DNA of 64,000 nt from Bdellovibrionota bacterium (lineage in GTDB: Bacteria > Bdellovibrionota_C > UBA2361 > JAFLCA01): the NCBI GenBank assembly GCA_030584005.1, contig CP129486.1, forward strand, positions 1,791,933 through 1,855,932, written 5' to 3'. Below are positions 1-8,188 of this stretch, piece by piece. The position numbers and the translations under genes are program-made. Each line of letters starts with the position of its first letter. Within the stretch, counting starts at the first letter, position 1. The notes under the pieces are model-generated. The model was given only the letters and a program-made list of their open reading frames with translations. It did not search any database and was not told the origin of the DNA.

Positions 1-531
1 TGGCTCGTATTCCCCAGAGTAACCTACGATGTGACCGCCAAGGGGGAAGAGGTGGTCGAAGAAGCGGCGGTGCAAGGGAATGGTGACGCTGTCATGATCG
101 TGCAAGCGGGAGCCGAGGAACGGGGCATGCTCGTAAAGTATTTGAATGATGTTGGCTTTAAGGTCATAGAGGCGGATTCCTTTGATGCAGCGCTCGACGT
201 GGTGCGGAGGCAACCGGTGAAACTTGTGGTATTAGATGATGATCTATTTGAGCATCCCGACGCGGCGGTCATTCAGGCGCTCCGCAAAAGTAACGATCCA
301 ACCCAACCATTGCCGGTTCTGTTGCTTAGTTCGCGCGCCTTTGTGTTCGACATAGAGACCTATCTGAAATCAGGGGTGGATCGCTGCCTCTCCAAGCCGC
401 TGCAACTAAAGGAGTTGGCGCGGTCCTGCCGCAACCTTATTGACACTGGCGGGGGTAGCCTCGAGCCCAGTAAGAGCGCGTCCCCGCGTTTGAAGTCAAA
501 AACCATACTGATTGATGATCTGCTGCACTAG
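1..531 (+). CDS. Receiver-domain protein, probably the C-terminal end of a hybrid histidine kinase (5' partial)
   Basis: The frame is open to the left edge of the window; the first complete start is a GTG at 31 with no clear Shine-Dalgarno (SD) sequence. The first codons read WLVFPRVTYD, which resembles the strand that ends a histidine-kinase ATPase domain (xxVxLPxV), so I infer a hybrid kinase entering from outside. The rest is a CheY-like receiver of about 115 residues. The phospho-acceptor strand LVVLDDDLFE and the conserved lysine in LSKPLQ are visible. The acidic pair that normally binds Mg (VDDE) is replaced by IVQAGAEE, so phosphorylation may be weak or absent. A ~25-residue basic tail follows. 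The receiver fold is fairly sure; kinase membership is inference. Confidence 0.6.
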   Translation, partial: WLVFPRVTYDVTAKGEEVVEEAAVQGNGDAVMIVQAGAEERGMLVKYLNDVGFKVIEADSFDAALDVVRRQPVKLVVLDDDLFEHPDAAVIQALRKSNDPTQPLPVLLLSSRAFVFDIETYLKSGVDRCLSKPLQLKELARSCRNLIDTGGGSLEPSKSASPRLKSKTILIDDLLH

Positions 532-850
532 CTCCAAAGATACCTGCATCAAGCTAGAAACTATTTTTTTAAATGGCTTCTAGTCTCCTGAGTCGATGAA
601 TTCGTGAATAAGTCGAGTTTGAGGAGACTAGCCGGCCACGGATGGCCGGGTAGCCGCGACGCGGAGCTGGGGCTCTTTGGGCCTCGACGAAGCTTGGAGC
701 GCTTGCTAACGCCTCCAGGTACTCGGCGCTCGTTCCCCGTCAACATCTGCAAGGAATCGGGGTATGACACCCCGCTTTGCACATCAGGATGGCTGATTCC
801 ACTGTGTTATGTCAGCCACTCTGTGGCTGTAGACCCTAAATCACGGTGAA
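532..850. other. Intergenic region with hairpins
   Basis: No convincing gene. It holds a 10-bp inverted repeat (ctagtctcct / aggagactag) spanning about 588-632, a perfect 7-bp hairpin ccggcca-cgga-tggccgg near 631-648, a cggggt...accccg hairpin near 758-775, and a 7-bp hairpin (cagccac/gtggctg) near 813-829. The last lies just past the ydbL stop on the minus strand and could be a terminator, but it has no T-run. Confidence 0.4.
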
Positions 851-1195
851 CTACTTGCGAGCCCACGAACCATTAGGAAGCTGCACATATTGCCCCGGCT
901 TGGTATTCTCAATGGCCTTTTTCCCGGCTAGCTGTTCGACCACGTGCAGAGGGGTGCCGTTCTGTTTGGCGATTTGGGAGTAGCGATCTTTACGTTGCGC
1001 GTTAATGCTGCTCACTAAGGATGCGGCAGCTGCAGAGTCTTTACCCTGCACGACGGCCAAATAGCCGCTGGGAGTTTCTCCGACCACGCCTTGTGCCTTG
1101 GCTTCATCCAGCGAGAGCGCCCATGCGAGAGCCGGTGCGGCGATTGCCATAAGGGCAAAACATAGAATAAAGGCTGATCTCAATAATGAAGCCAT
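851..1195 (-). CDS. ydbL: YdbL-family periplasmic protein (DUF1318)
   Basis: The 114-residue product starts with an export signal (basic start, then FILCFALMAIAAPALAWA) and continues with the DUF1318 pattern: DEAKAQGVVGETPSGYLAVV, an alanine-rich helix, INAQRKDRYSQIAKQ, then a Val-Glu-rich helix and a short C-terminal strand. In E. coli, YdbL is a periplasmic partner that modulates the YdbH-YnbE phospholipid bridge. Here it is the third gene of the same operon, 13 bp after ynbE, which supports the call. Length matches the family. Confidence 0.88.
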   Translation of the reverse strand: MASLLRSAFILCFALMAIAAPALAWALSLDEAKAQGVVGETPSGYLAVVQGKDSAAAASLVSSINAQRKDRYSQIAKQNGTPLHVVEQLAGKKAIENTKPGQYVQLPNGSWARK

Positions 1196-1208
1196 AGATC
1201 CTCCCAGC

Positions 1209-1415
1209 TCAGAAAAGCCCGCTCTCCTCTGAGAGCACCGTGTCGAGTTCTTTTTCGACCTTTACACGCACCTCATGATCGATCTTCACATTAAGGTTGA
1301 TAGTTATCGGCTTGTCGGGGACTTCCACACCAACCCGAGGCGAACAGGCCACGAGGGACAGCAGCAGCAGGGGGATGCAGGCAGACCGTGTATATCGCAT
1401 CATCATGTCACACAT
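1209..1415 (-). CDS. ynbE: YnbE-family outer-membrane lipoprotein
   Basis: A 68-residue lipoprotein with a lipobox (LLLLSLVAC) and mature sequence PDKPITINLNVKIDHEVRVKVEKEL...LSEESGLF. This matches the YnbE pattern of a Pro-Ile-Thr-Ile-Asn beta strand, a charged helix and a terminal Leu-Phe. YnbE is known to extend the C-terminal beta-sheet of YdbH at the outer membrane. The gene sits directly after ydbH and before ydbL. The start is uncertain: five methionines fall in the first dozen codons and no SD is clear. The lipobox makes the shorter starts (MMRYTR) plausible. Confidence 0.88.
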   Translation of the reverse strand: MCDMMMRYTRSACIPLLLLSLVACSPRVGVEVPDKPITINLNVKIDHEVRVKVEKELDTVLSEESGLF

Positions 1416-1477
1416 GCGGCGTAAAATATCATTTACCGTTCGCGCGCAACAGTGCTCCCCCGCAGCTGCATTTCGAA

Positions 1478-3220
1478 TTAGTGCTTGGGTCGAGCCACCT
1501 TTTCGGCGATTTGGCTGCCCACTCGCAAGCTCTTCAGAAGAGCGGGCAGATTCTCCTCGACACTCAAATTGACGTTGACGGGGTGTCCCTTATTCACCGC
1601 TGGATTTGCTCCGCTCGCGGAAAGGGCGAGTTGCAGGTCGCCATCTTTGGTAAGATGGGCCCGCACCTGTAGACTTTTAAACTGATAGTCCTGGAGAATT
1701 TTGAGGGCTAGATCAAGCCCGGCCATGGAGGGCGGGGTATGGCTAGGATGATAGCGAATATGGCCTCCGGCTGCGCTTGCCTGCAAAGCCGCCCCATCAA
1801 TAACGGCGCCGTCCTGACAAAGACGCAGCGGGACTGTACCGCCCAGCTCACCACTGGTATCCAGCTCGCCGCTGTTGTAAAGGGCCGAGATAGCCGAAAG
1901 CTGCACCCCGGAGGCGGCAACAACGGCCTCCGTACAGAGTGTGGGCCGGACCGGTAAGGGAACAGAGGGCGCTGTGATCTCCCCACCCAGTAGCCTGGCG
2001 CGTAGATCAAGGAGGCTAAAATCGAGTCGGTCTGGATGGTAGGTAAACGATGGTCGGAACTGTAGGTCATCGACATCGATTCCCGTGCGGAGCGCGGGTA
2101 TGTGAACCAACGACCTCTTCGGATCGATCTCTAATGAGGGCTCTTCTCCAAGAGTTGCTCGGAGCCCTAGTGAGTCCGCGTTTATTCCTTGCGCCTCAAT
2201 CCCGGCATAGGATGCCGAGCCATCTCGTAAACGCAGGGTTCCTTCTATGCGAGGCGGTTGAGAGCTCAACGGCATCTCAAGGACTCCAGACAGATTCGCC
2301 CGAAGCTGCAGCGCTGCCTCCTTGTTGAGGGTCAGGAAAAGCAGATCCGGTCTGATGCTGAGCTGCGCCTGCCCGTCTTGCTGCGCAATACGTGCCGACG
2401 TGCTCCCTTCAATACGCAGATCTCCGAGTGTGATATCGAGTTCAAGGCTGGCGCCCAGTGCCTCGTCGGCGGCATTGAGCTCGCTATAGAAGGCAGCGCG
2501 GGCTATCTGCAACAGCGGCGATATCTCCTCACGCACTTGCATTATGGCGGCGCCCGCGGTGGCGCGGACGATAATTGCTGGTGTTGCCGCCTCAAGGCTC
2601 AAGGAGGCAGCCTCTCTATCATCGATGCGAGCCTGCAACAACAACTTCTCTCGAGTGCTTAAAGCGAGTTCAAGATGAAATGGCCTTGGATATCCTCCGA
2701 GAATGGCGATGGCTCTGTGTCCTTCGCTGGTCGGTTCGATGCGGAGATCTTGGAACAGTATCGGATGGGGAAGTGAGGAGGACTGCACTAGAACTCTTGA
2801 GATGGTCACAGGGAACGAGGGCAATGCCAAGCTAAGGAGTCGCTCGGCCAGTGAATGTAAGAATGCACTGCTTGTATGCGGGGACCTGGTATCGCTGCCT
2901 GGGGCTACGGCGAGCTCTACCGATTCGATTCTGGCTGTGGACACAGAATTGAACACAGCGGTTCCATCCCAGGTCAGGGTAACTCCACCTACGGTAAGCC
3001 GGGAAGAATCAATAGTGAGAGTCGCAGAGCCTAAGGTCACTTTATCAAGTGAAGCCTCAACGTCCTGGAGGGATTGGAGTTCGATGCCCTGCGTCTTCAA
3101 CAGATAGAAGACCAGAGCGTCTCGCTCTCGTGGGAAGAAGAGCACAACCAAGCACCCCGACACACATAGACCGAGTGCCAGCAACAAGACAACAAGCATG
3201 AGTATACGCAGAAGCTTCAC
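1478..3220 (-). CDS. ydbH: YdbH-like AsmA-superfamily inter-membrane lipid transport protein
   Basis: 580 residues: one N-terminal membrane anchor (about residues 5-30, LMLVVLLLALGLCVSGCLVVLFF), then a long beta-rich periplasmic region of repeating amphipathic strands (LRIEGSTSARI, LDTSGELGGTVPLRL, and so on). It ends in the conserved YdbH C-terminal region (GGHIRYHPSH..., LQDYQFKSLQVRAHLTKDGDLQLALSASGANPAVNKGHPVNVNLSVEEN). Family members form a hydrophobic groove that carries phospholipid from inner to outer membrane. At 580 residues it is much shorter than the roughly 880-residue E. coli protein, so the bridge may be shorter. First gene of ydbH-ynbE-ydbL. Confidence 0.88.
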   Translation of the reverse strand: MKLLRILMLVVLLLALGLCVSGCLVVLFFPRERDALVFYLLKTQGIELQSLQDVEASLDKVTLGSATLTIDSSRLTVGGVTLTWDGTAVFNSVSTARIESVELAVAPGSDTRSPHTSSAFLHSLAERLLSLALPSFPVTISRVLVQSSSLPHPILFQDLRIEPTSEGHRAIAILGGYPRPFHLELALSTREKLLLQARIDDREAASLSLEAATPAIIVRATAGAAIMQVREEISPLLQIARAAFYSELNAADEALGASLELDITLGDLRIEGSTSARIAQQDGQAQLSIRPDLLFLTLNKEAALQLRANLSGVLEMPLSSQPPRIEGTLRLRDGSASYAGIEAQGINADSLGLRATLGEEPSLEIDPKRSLVHIPALRTGIDVDDLQFRPSFTYHPDRLDFSLLDLRARLLGGEITAPSVPLPVRPTLCTEAVVAASGVQLSAISALYNSGELDTSGELGGTVPLRLCQDGAVIDGAALQASAAGGHIRYHPSHTPPSMAGLDLALKILQDYQFKSLQVRAHLTKDGDLQLALSASGANPAVNKGHPVNVNLSVEENLPALLKSLRVGSQIAEKVARPKH

Positions 3221-3539
3221 AGGCTGGCCCTAAGATGGGGTGAACGAATGCACGATGTGGGGAAAAGTACTCTGCAGTGTTGGTGCATACTATGCCTCCT
3301 AAGGCGAGTGAAAAAGCACGGACCGTCAAGCACCTCCTGGTCACGCCGCACATCCCAATAGGCCATCCGTAGCATTCTTGGAATCGCTGCACGTTTTGAT
3401 GTGGCCCCGGAGCACCGTGCAAGATCACTCAGCAATAACCCGGATAGTCGCGCCAGCCCCGAGGCCGCTCCCTATATCGGAGATCGCCTTATGCAAAGGG
3501 GAGGCTCCTCTGCATCATAGCCAAGGGCAGGCTGAGACA
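3221..3539. other. Intergenic region between glk end and ydbH start
   Basis: No credible gene. It must contain the ydbH promoter on the minus strand. Positions 3241-3271 hold one copy of a degenerate ~30-nt motif (TGAACGAATGCACGATG...GGGAAAAGT) that recurs near 6754 and 35037. I see no clear sigma-70 boxes or riboswitch. Confidence 0.4.
3241..3271 (+). repeat. Dispersed ~30-nt motif, copy 1
   Basis: Reads TGAACGAATGCACGATG then TG-GGGAAAAGT. It aligns with 6754-6785 with about five differences and a one-base gap. It sits upstream of ydbH. Function unknown; it could be a binding site or a remnant of a short repeat. Confidence 0.4.
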
Positions 3540-4553
3540 CTATGCCGCGCTCTGCAACTGTGAGGCTGCGGCGGCGGCAGCGCCGAGAAGAGCAACCCTA
3601 TCATCCCTGATCACGTGCAGGGAGCAATCCTTGACCAGTTCAGTCATACGGCCCTTGTTGAAGTAATTGCTGAGCAACGGTCCCCTTTGGAGCTTAGGTA
3701 GAATGCGAGGGGGGATACCGCCACCCAAAAACACCCCTCCGTAAGATAGGTATCGCAGCATCACATCGCCAGCCTCGGTTCCTAGAACGGAGCAGAAGAT
3801 ATCAAGGCTCTTTGCGCAGATTTCATGGCGATCTGCCAAACCGCAATCGGATATGATGCGGACCGGATCGGGAGCTGCACTGATCTCGTCCCGCAGTTCG
3901 GCAGGTTCCGGCAGAAGCCTCTCGTCGCGAAGGAATTGGTAAATGTTGAATAGTCCCGGGCCAGACAGAACCCGCTCGAGGCTCACCCGGCCGTAATGCG
4001 CTTTCAGGTAGTTATACAGTTTTGTTTGTAACTCATCAGTGGGTGCGAATTCTGCGTGACCGCCTTGAGAAGGGAACGGAGTGAAGATACCGGCGCTTCT
4101 GACGGCAAACCCTTCTCCCAGACCCGTGCCCGGAGCAACCACAGTAAAGACCGTATCCTCGAATTCTCCTGCCGGCTCTTTCCCACGGTGCAAGGTAACA
4201 AGATCGGACTCCGTTAGGTGCGGGAGAGCGGAGGCGATGACGGCCAGATCATTGAGCAGCCTCACATGGGCCACGCCAAGCTGTCTGGCCAGTTCGCTCT
4301 CCGCAAGAGTCCAGCTGATATTAGTAAGTTTTGCAGTGCCGTGGCGAACCGGCCCAGGCAGCCCGAAGCACGCCGCATCAATCTTGGACGGATGGGCAGC
4401 GAGAAAGCGATGCACAAGTTCACCGAGTCCCTGTGCAGAGTTGCTCTCATAGCGCTCAGAGACGGATTCCTCCAGCTTTCGGTTTTTCAGGCGATAGAGA
4501 GCAAGCCGTGTCTTAGTTGCCCCCACGTCTCCCGCAAGTAGTACCCCATCCAT
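3540..4553 (-). CDS. glk: Glucokinase
   Basis: 337 residues from the ATG at 4553. A TTG eight codons upstream (4577) is open but lacks an SD. The ATG has GGGA about 8 nt upstream. The product catalyses ATP-dependent phosphorylation of glucose in the cytosol. It has the ROK/hexokinase-fold phosphate-1 motif near the N-terminus (LLAGDVGATKTRLALY), FGLPGPV, the glucose-binding LLNDLAVIA, the adenosine-side VVAPGTGLGEGF, and the Glk-type GGHAEFAP. It ends with LGGGIPPRILP and an alanine-rich tail. Length and order of motifs match bacterial Glk (~320 residues). It stands alone; the neighbouring ydbH operon has its own 319-bp spacer. Confidence 0.93.
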   Translation of the reverse strand: MDGVLLAGDVGATKTRLALYRLKNRKLEESVSERYESNSAQGLGELVHRFLAAHPSKIDAACFGLPGPVRHGTAKLTNISWTLAESELARQLGVAHVRLLNDLAVIASALPHLTESDLVTLHRGKEPAGEFEDTVFTVVAPGTGLGEGFAVRSAGIFTPFPSQGGHAEFAPTDELQTKLYNYLKAHYGRVSLERVLSGPGLFNIYQFLRDERLLPEPAELRDEISAAPDPVRIISDCGLADRHEICAKSLDIFCSVLGTEAGDVMLRYLSYGGVFLGGGIPPRILPKLQRGPLLSNYFNKGRMTELVKDCSLHVIRDDRVALLGAAAAAASQLQSAA

Positions 4554-4757
4554 GAGCCGTCCCTGAACTAAAGACAATAGATAATGCGCATACGCTTATC
4601 ATTGCATCGCGACAGGCTCAATCGGATTTACGCTGGCTTACCCGGGTCTCAGCACGGGTCATATTGGACCTCAGGAAATTGTTGCTGCAGAAAGTACCGA
4701 GATCGGTCAACATAGTGCGTTTACGGGGACTCGGACCCCCTGAAAAGGATCGGTTGT

Positions 4758-6059
4758 ATGCTCAAAAAACTCGATGAATCCAAGTACTCCATTCCGACAC
4801 GGCTCATATACGGCAAATCAGTGACTGAGGAGTGGGACTATAGTCACCATGTGACACCACCCATCAGCGCATCGAGCACGTTTCGACTCGATTCGGCGGG
4901 ACGTGGCGCAACGGGTTTTGAGGCTATTGGGAATCGAGAACTTGTAGAGCGATTAGGGGGGCCGACCTATGTGTATGCCCGCATGGCCGAGCCGAATAAC
5001 GACATGCTCTCCCACGCGCTCGCCGTGGCTGAGAGGGCGGAGGTTGCGGTCACTTTCGCCAGCGGTATGGCCGCAGTGCATGCAGCGGTGTGCGTGCGTT
5101 TGCAGGCAGGCGATGAAATTATCTCGCACAAGACCATTTATGGCTGTACCTACAGCATGTTTACGACAAGGCTGCCTCGTTTTGGAGTGAAGACCCATTT
5201 CGTCGATCTGAAGGATCCACTGGCGTGGGTGCCTTTGGTGACCGATCGTACCCGCATTCTCTATCTCGAGGCGCCTGCTAATCCTTCGCTTGCCCTGATT
5301 GAGGTGGACACGGTCTGTAAGAAATTAAAAGAAATTAATAAAACCCGTCCGGCGGATAGACAGATTCTAACGGTGATGGATAACACCTTTGCGACCCCTT
5401 GGTGCCAGAGGCCGATTGAGCACGGGGTAGATATCGTTGTGCATAGCCTCACCAAGGGTATTAGCGGCTTTGGAACCGATATAGGCGGCGCGGTGGTAAC
5501 CCGACAGGAGTTCCACGATGAACTGATCCTTTTTCGCAAGGACTATGGGGGCATACTGAGTCCACAGACGGCATGGCATATCTTGGTGTATGGCATTTCT
5601 ACCTTATCGCTGCGGCTGCCGCGACAAATTGAGAATGCGCTGGCTATCGCGCGCTTTCTGGAAACACACCCGAAGGTAGCCAAAGTTGCCTACCCGGGAC
5701 TGGAATCATTCCCGCAGTACGACGTGGCAAAACGGCTGATGCGTGATTATGAGGGCAATTTTGCGCCGGGAATTATCGTGTTCTTCTCTCTTAAGGGCAA
5801 GGATCCTGCCGATGCCTTGAGGAGCGGGCAAAAGATGATGGATTTCATCGCGCAGAGCAGCTACACGATTACCCTCGCCGTTAGTCTTGGGCAGCTACGC
5901 ACATTGATTGAGCACCCCGGATCGATGACTCATCGGGCTTATAAGCCCGAGGAGCAGCTTGCTTTCGGTTTCGATCCCGGCGGGATCCGGCTTGCCGTGG
6001 GCATTGAGCCCGTTGGCGACATTATTGCGGATCTGGGCCGCGCGCTTGATGCGATTTAA
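4758..6059 (+). CDS. Cys/Met-metabolism PLP enzyme (methionine gamma-lyase / O-acetylhomoserine sulfhydrylase type)
   Basis: 433 residues. ATG is preceded by AAGGA at 8 nt. A fold-type I PLP enzyme of trans-sulfuration/gamma-elimination type. The internal-aldimine lysine is in HSLTKGISG (about K234), the phosphate-binding SGMAA is near residue 103, YVYAR is near 72, and the cofactor aspartate is in VMDNTFATP. The C-terminal region has SLGQLRTLIEHPGSMTH, usual for gamma-lyases. Cystathionine gamma-synthase/lyase, methionine gamma-lyase and O-acetyl-homoserine sulfhydrylase share these motifs and cannot be separated by eye. The N-terminus (SATFRL-like HHVTPPISASSTFRL) and the extended loop at 45-65 favour a methionine gamma-lyase-like subgroup. 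It stands alone and no riboswitch is evident upstream. Confidence 0.85.
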   Translation: MLKKLDESKYSIPTRLIYGKSVTEEWDYSHHVTPPISASSTFRLDSAGRGATGFEAIGNRELVERLGGPTYVYARMAEPNNDMLSHALAVAERAEVAVTFASGMAAVHAAVCVRLQAGDEIISHKTIYGCTYSMFTTRLPRFGVKTHFVDLKDPLAWVPLVTDRTRILYLEAPANPSLALIEVDTVCKKLKEINKTRPADRQILTVMDNTFATPWCQRPIEHGVDIVVHSLTKGISGFGTDIGGAVVTRQEFHDELILFRKDYGGILSPQTAWHILVYGISTLSLRLPRQIENALAIARFLETHPKVAKVAYPGLESFPQYDVAKRLMRDYEGNFAPGIIVFFSLKGKDPADALRSGQKMMDFIAQSSYTITLAVSLGQLRTLIEHPGSMTHRAYKPEEQLAFGFDPGGIRLAVGIEPVGDIIADLGRALDAI

Positions 6060-6241
6060 CTCGCTCCATTCAGAGTACGACGAACCACTGTTGAAGATCA
6101 GAAACTCCGCGACCATTTCTCCGATAACATATTAGCAACTTGGGAGTGGACGAAGCGCATGTCGTACCACTTCCCGGCCGGCCTGGCGTTTTTGGTACGG
6201 GGACGGCAAGGCCTATGTACTGTTATCGCTGGAGTATGACT

Positions 6242-6739
6242 ATGGACGCTCATCGAGTTTCATCTGCTGCTCAGAATTATTTCGCGCCACCTTCAACGAA
6301 TGCGCCGATTGCGGGTCAGGAAGGTCGCGGCTGGGGCGAGTCGTTGTATCAAACCGCCAAGGGCTTGGGGGAGAATTACGATGCGCTATGCGGAGGGCAG
6401 AAGCAGTACTGTTTGCCCCCAAAGGTAGAGGCCCTGGTAGCAAAGCCCTTGACCCTTCTTGGCAAGGCTGAAGATGTGATGTTCGGAGTGCGCGATGTGC
6501 TCCGTGCTCATGAGCGGGATCAAGCAGAAGGTACCCACGGTGAACACACGTTGAGGGCGACCTTTAAGTCTGTCGCTAAGATCGGCACTACCAGTCTGAT
6601 TTGGACAGCGGGAGCGGCCGTGGCAGCTACCGTGAGTTTGCCTGTAGCGATCGGTGTTTCAGGGGTGGCCTTCGCAGCGAGCCTCATTGTGCCGGAGCAG
6701 GTGGCTGGAGCTGTTGGCTGGCTGCTCGGTGAGCGCTAG
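6242..6739 (+). CDS. Orphan protein with C-terminal glycine-rich hydrophobic hairpin
   Basis: Not recognised. Starts are possible at ATG 6236 or 6242; GGAG at 6231-6234 gives a 7-nt spacing to 6242, which I prefer. About 165 residues: a polar N-terminal half (HRVSSAAQNYFAPPSTNAP..., a Cys-containing GENYDALCGGQKQYCLPP), a charged helix, then two hydrophobic Ala/Gly segments (TTSLIWTAGAAVAATVSLPV and AIGVSGVAFAASLIVP) that could form a membrane hairpin. The same polar-then-hairpin plan is seen in the 10103-11188 product. It could be a membrane-inserting or secreted protein; no partner is evident. Confidence 0.6.
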   Translation: MDAHRVSSAAQNYFAPPSTNAPIAGQEGRGWGESLYQTAKGLGENYDALCGGQKQYCLPPKVEALVAKPLTLLGKAEDVMFGVRDVLRAHERDQAEGTHGEHTLRATFKSVAKIGTTSLIWTAGAAVAATVSLPVAIGVSGVAFAASLIVPEQVAGAVGWLLGER

Positions 6740-6753
6740 CCCGAAAATGGCGT

Positions 6754-6785
6754 GAACCAATCCACGATTTCTGGGAAAAGTGTTC
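6754..6785 (+). repeat. Dispersed ~30-nt motif, copy 2
   Basis: Reads TGAACCAATCCACGAT then TTCTGGGAAAAGT, just after the preceding stop codon and before the convergent small gene. It shares TGAACCAATCCACG exactly with 35037-35050 and GGGAAAAGT with the copy at 3241. Confidence 0.4.
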
Positions 6786-6805
6786 GGCCGAATGCAAACT
6801 CGGGA

Positions 6806-7048
6806 TTAGGCCACTACATTAATGTGAGACTCGCTGTCTTTAACGAGCGGCGCATTTGTTGACTGCTCGGCAGCATTCTCGTCCTCGTGCGGGCTTTCCA
6901 TGTCTGGATCTCGCCGTGAATCCTCTGGCGAGGAGCGCCTTTGCTTGTCGTGGTTGAACTCGATCGCAGAGTGGACCAGTCGTGGAGTCTGGCTCCCTAA
7001 GTGGGTAGGTGGGGACACATCTGTCCCGTAGATTCGTTCAATCTTCAT
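6806..7048 (-). CDS. Small acidic, polar orphan protein
   Basis: 80 residues, not recognised. The ATG at 7048 is preceded by a near-perfect SD, AAGGAGGGCAT, which is the main reason to accept it. The product is rich in Ser, Asp, Glu, Asn and Arg with no membrane segment. It has a central HDKQRRSSPEDSRRD stretch followed by an acidic ESPHEDENAAEQ stretch, and looks disordered. It converges with the hairpin protein upstream. Confidence 0.5.
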   Translation of the reverse strand: MKIERIYGTDVSPPTHLGSQTPRLVHSAIEFNHDKQRRSSPEDSRRDPDMESPHEDENAAEQSTNAPLVKDSESHINVVA

Positions 7049-7459
7049 ATGCCCTCCTTGGCAACGAAACTGGGAGCATTCCCAGGTTGATTCGCCTTGC
7101 CGGCTGGGAAATCAGTTCCTCCAGACCAGCCGCGTTCGGGAGCCTCCTTGGCTCTCCTAAGTCCATACATCGGCAATTCCATTATCCGGCTCAAGCACAA
7201 ATTCAGCCGGTGCCAGCGGAGTAATTTCAGCATCTTAATGACGTGACAGCGAGGCTTCAGGCCCTCTCCGCGAAAGGGGATAAATTCGCCGCTAGCCACC
7301 TTAAGTCATTGAAATTTCTTGACGATGTCCATTTAGGCTGCCACCTCGCGTCGAACTGGCGCGGTGGGGAGAGGAGGGGAGGAGTGTAATCAGAACTTGG
7401 GCCGCTTGGCGCGCTGTGTCGGACATATCGCACAGGGCTAAGCCAGTGAAAGGGAGGCT
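7049..7459. other. Intergenic region
   Basis: 411 nt without a supported gene. A minus-strand frame at 7045-7299 is open but has no SD and would overlap the start of the small acidic gene. Nothing else distinctive. Confidence 0.3.
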
Positions 7460-7786
7460 ATGTCAGTAGAAGAGAAAGAAACATCGATCTATACAGCATT
7501 CGACGAATACGTTCCGTATGACCCAGCATCGCCGGAAAAAAATCTGCTGCGCGCAGTGCTTCTAGCCGCCGTTTCTGACCTGCGAAAAAACGGTGAAGCG
7601 CGCCGTCAAGCACTCAATTATTTTCTCAGCAAGGAGGAGGACTACATCTTCTCCTTCAATGCAATCTGCGACTTCTTAAATGTGGATCCGAAGAAGATTC
7701 TTACGGTTACGGGGGTGCTCAATAATCTATCGGGAGCCCCGACCGAGTCCCCGAATACGGCCGACAACGATCAGACGATCGGATAG
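7460..7786 (+). CDS. Conserved-type small helical protein of unknown function
   Basis: 108 residues; ATG with AGGGAGG about 5 nt upstream. The first half is LLRAVLLAAVSDLRKNGEAR, an amphipathic helix, followed by YFLSKEEDYIFSFNAICDFL and NVDPKKILTVTGVLNNL. The (F)SF-x-x-(I/V)C-x-x-L-x-(I/V)-(D/E)-P arrangement is a pattern I associate with small DNA-binding-like hypothetical proteins of deltaproteobacterial type, in which a final helix follows the DP turn. The tail is acidic and disordered. DNA binding is a guess. It immediately precedes the hairpin-rich element. Confidence 0.65.
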   Translation: MSVEEKETSIYTAFDEYVPYDPASPEKNLLRAVLLAAVSDLRKNGEARRQALNYFLSKEEDYIFSFNAICDFLNVDPKKILTVTGVLNNLSGAPTESPNTADNDQTIG

Positions 7787-7827
7787 AGCGGTTGACTGAA
7801 CAATGAAATGGACAGTGGTTGGAAAGA

Positions 7828-8177
7828 GTGCTCCGAAACTCGCGGTGGTGTAGAAACCAAAGGCTGGAGCCCGGGACCGCACGTGAATGCGGCCCCGGAA
7901 CTCCAAGCCGGAGGAGGAGCAACTGGAATGGCACGGTGTGGGTGTCCCCAGACCGGGCCATGAACAGACACCGGAGGGTACAACCCCGCCGGTGCTGGCG
8001 TTCGAGCAGTGAGAGCTCTCGAACGCTCGGAGGGAGAGATCTTGGAAGTCGCTCTGACCGTGGAGCGACCCCTTCCCCTACAGAGTTTCCTCATGCAGGA
8101 GCACGAAAGAGCCGCCGGCACGCCTGCGCATGCCGGGGCCATGTCCGGACTGAGAAGAGTGGAGGAAGTCCGGACAT
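7828..8177. ncRNA. Candidate structured RNA: chain of strong hairpins with no convincing gene
   Basis: About 350 nt containing consecutive stems. 7862-7909: arms GGCTGGAG/CTCCaAGCC enclosing CCGGG-a-CCGC / GCGG-c-CCCGG around loop acgtgaat. 7941-7972: GGTGTC/GACACC. 7969-7994: CACCGG/CCGGTG, mutually exclusive with the previous stem. 7998-8026: GCGTTCGAG/CTCGAACGC. 8044-8076: GGAA-gTCGCTC...GAGCGAc-TTCC. 8115-8136: CCGGCA/TGCCGG. 8141-8177: ATGTCCGGACT/AGTCCGGACAT, 11 bp perfect. Reading frames here are Arg/Ser/Pro-rich and look non-coding. It matches no RNA family that I can recall. Orientation is unknown: on the minus strand it would be a 3' extension of the 8189-8599 gene. The base pairing is seen; transcription is inferred. 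Confidence 0.45.
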
Positions 8178-8188
8178 TGGGAGAGAGA

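Noticed and set aside
604..849. 81-codon plus-strand ORF
   Set aside because: It runs through several hairpins in an intergenic region, composition is not protein-like, and SD support is weak.
4578..4757. SAM or SAH riboswitch before the PLP enzyme
   Set aside because: I could not find the conserved core of any SAM- or SAH-binding RNA in the 180 nt.
7045..7299. 84-codon minus-strand ORF upstream of the small acidic gene
   Set aside because: No SD, and it would overlap the well-supported start at 7048.
7828..8180. Group II intron or RNase P RNA
   Set aside because: No domain V-like hairpin (GAGC...GAAA...GTTC) and no paired RNase P core; GAGGAAGTCCGGAC near 8162 resembles conserved region I but lacks the matching distal elements.
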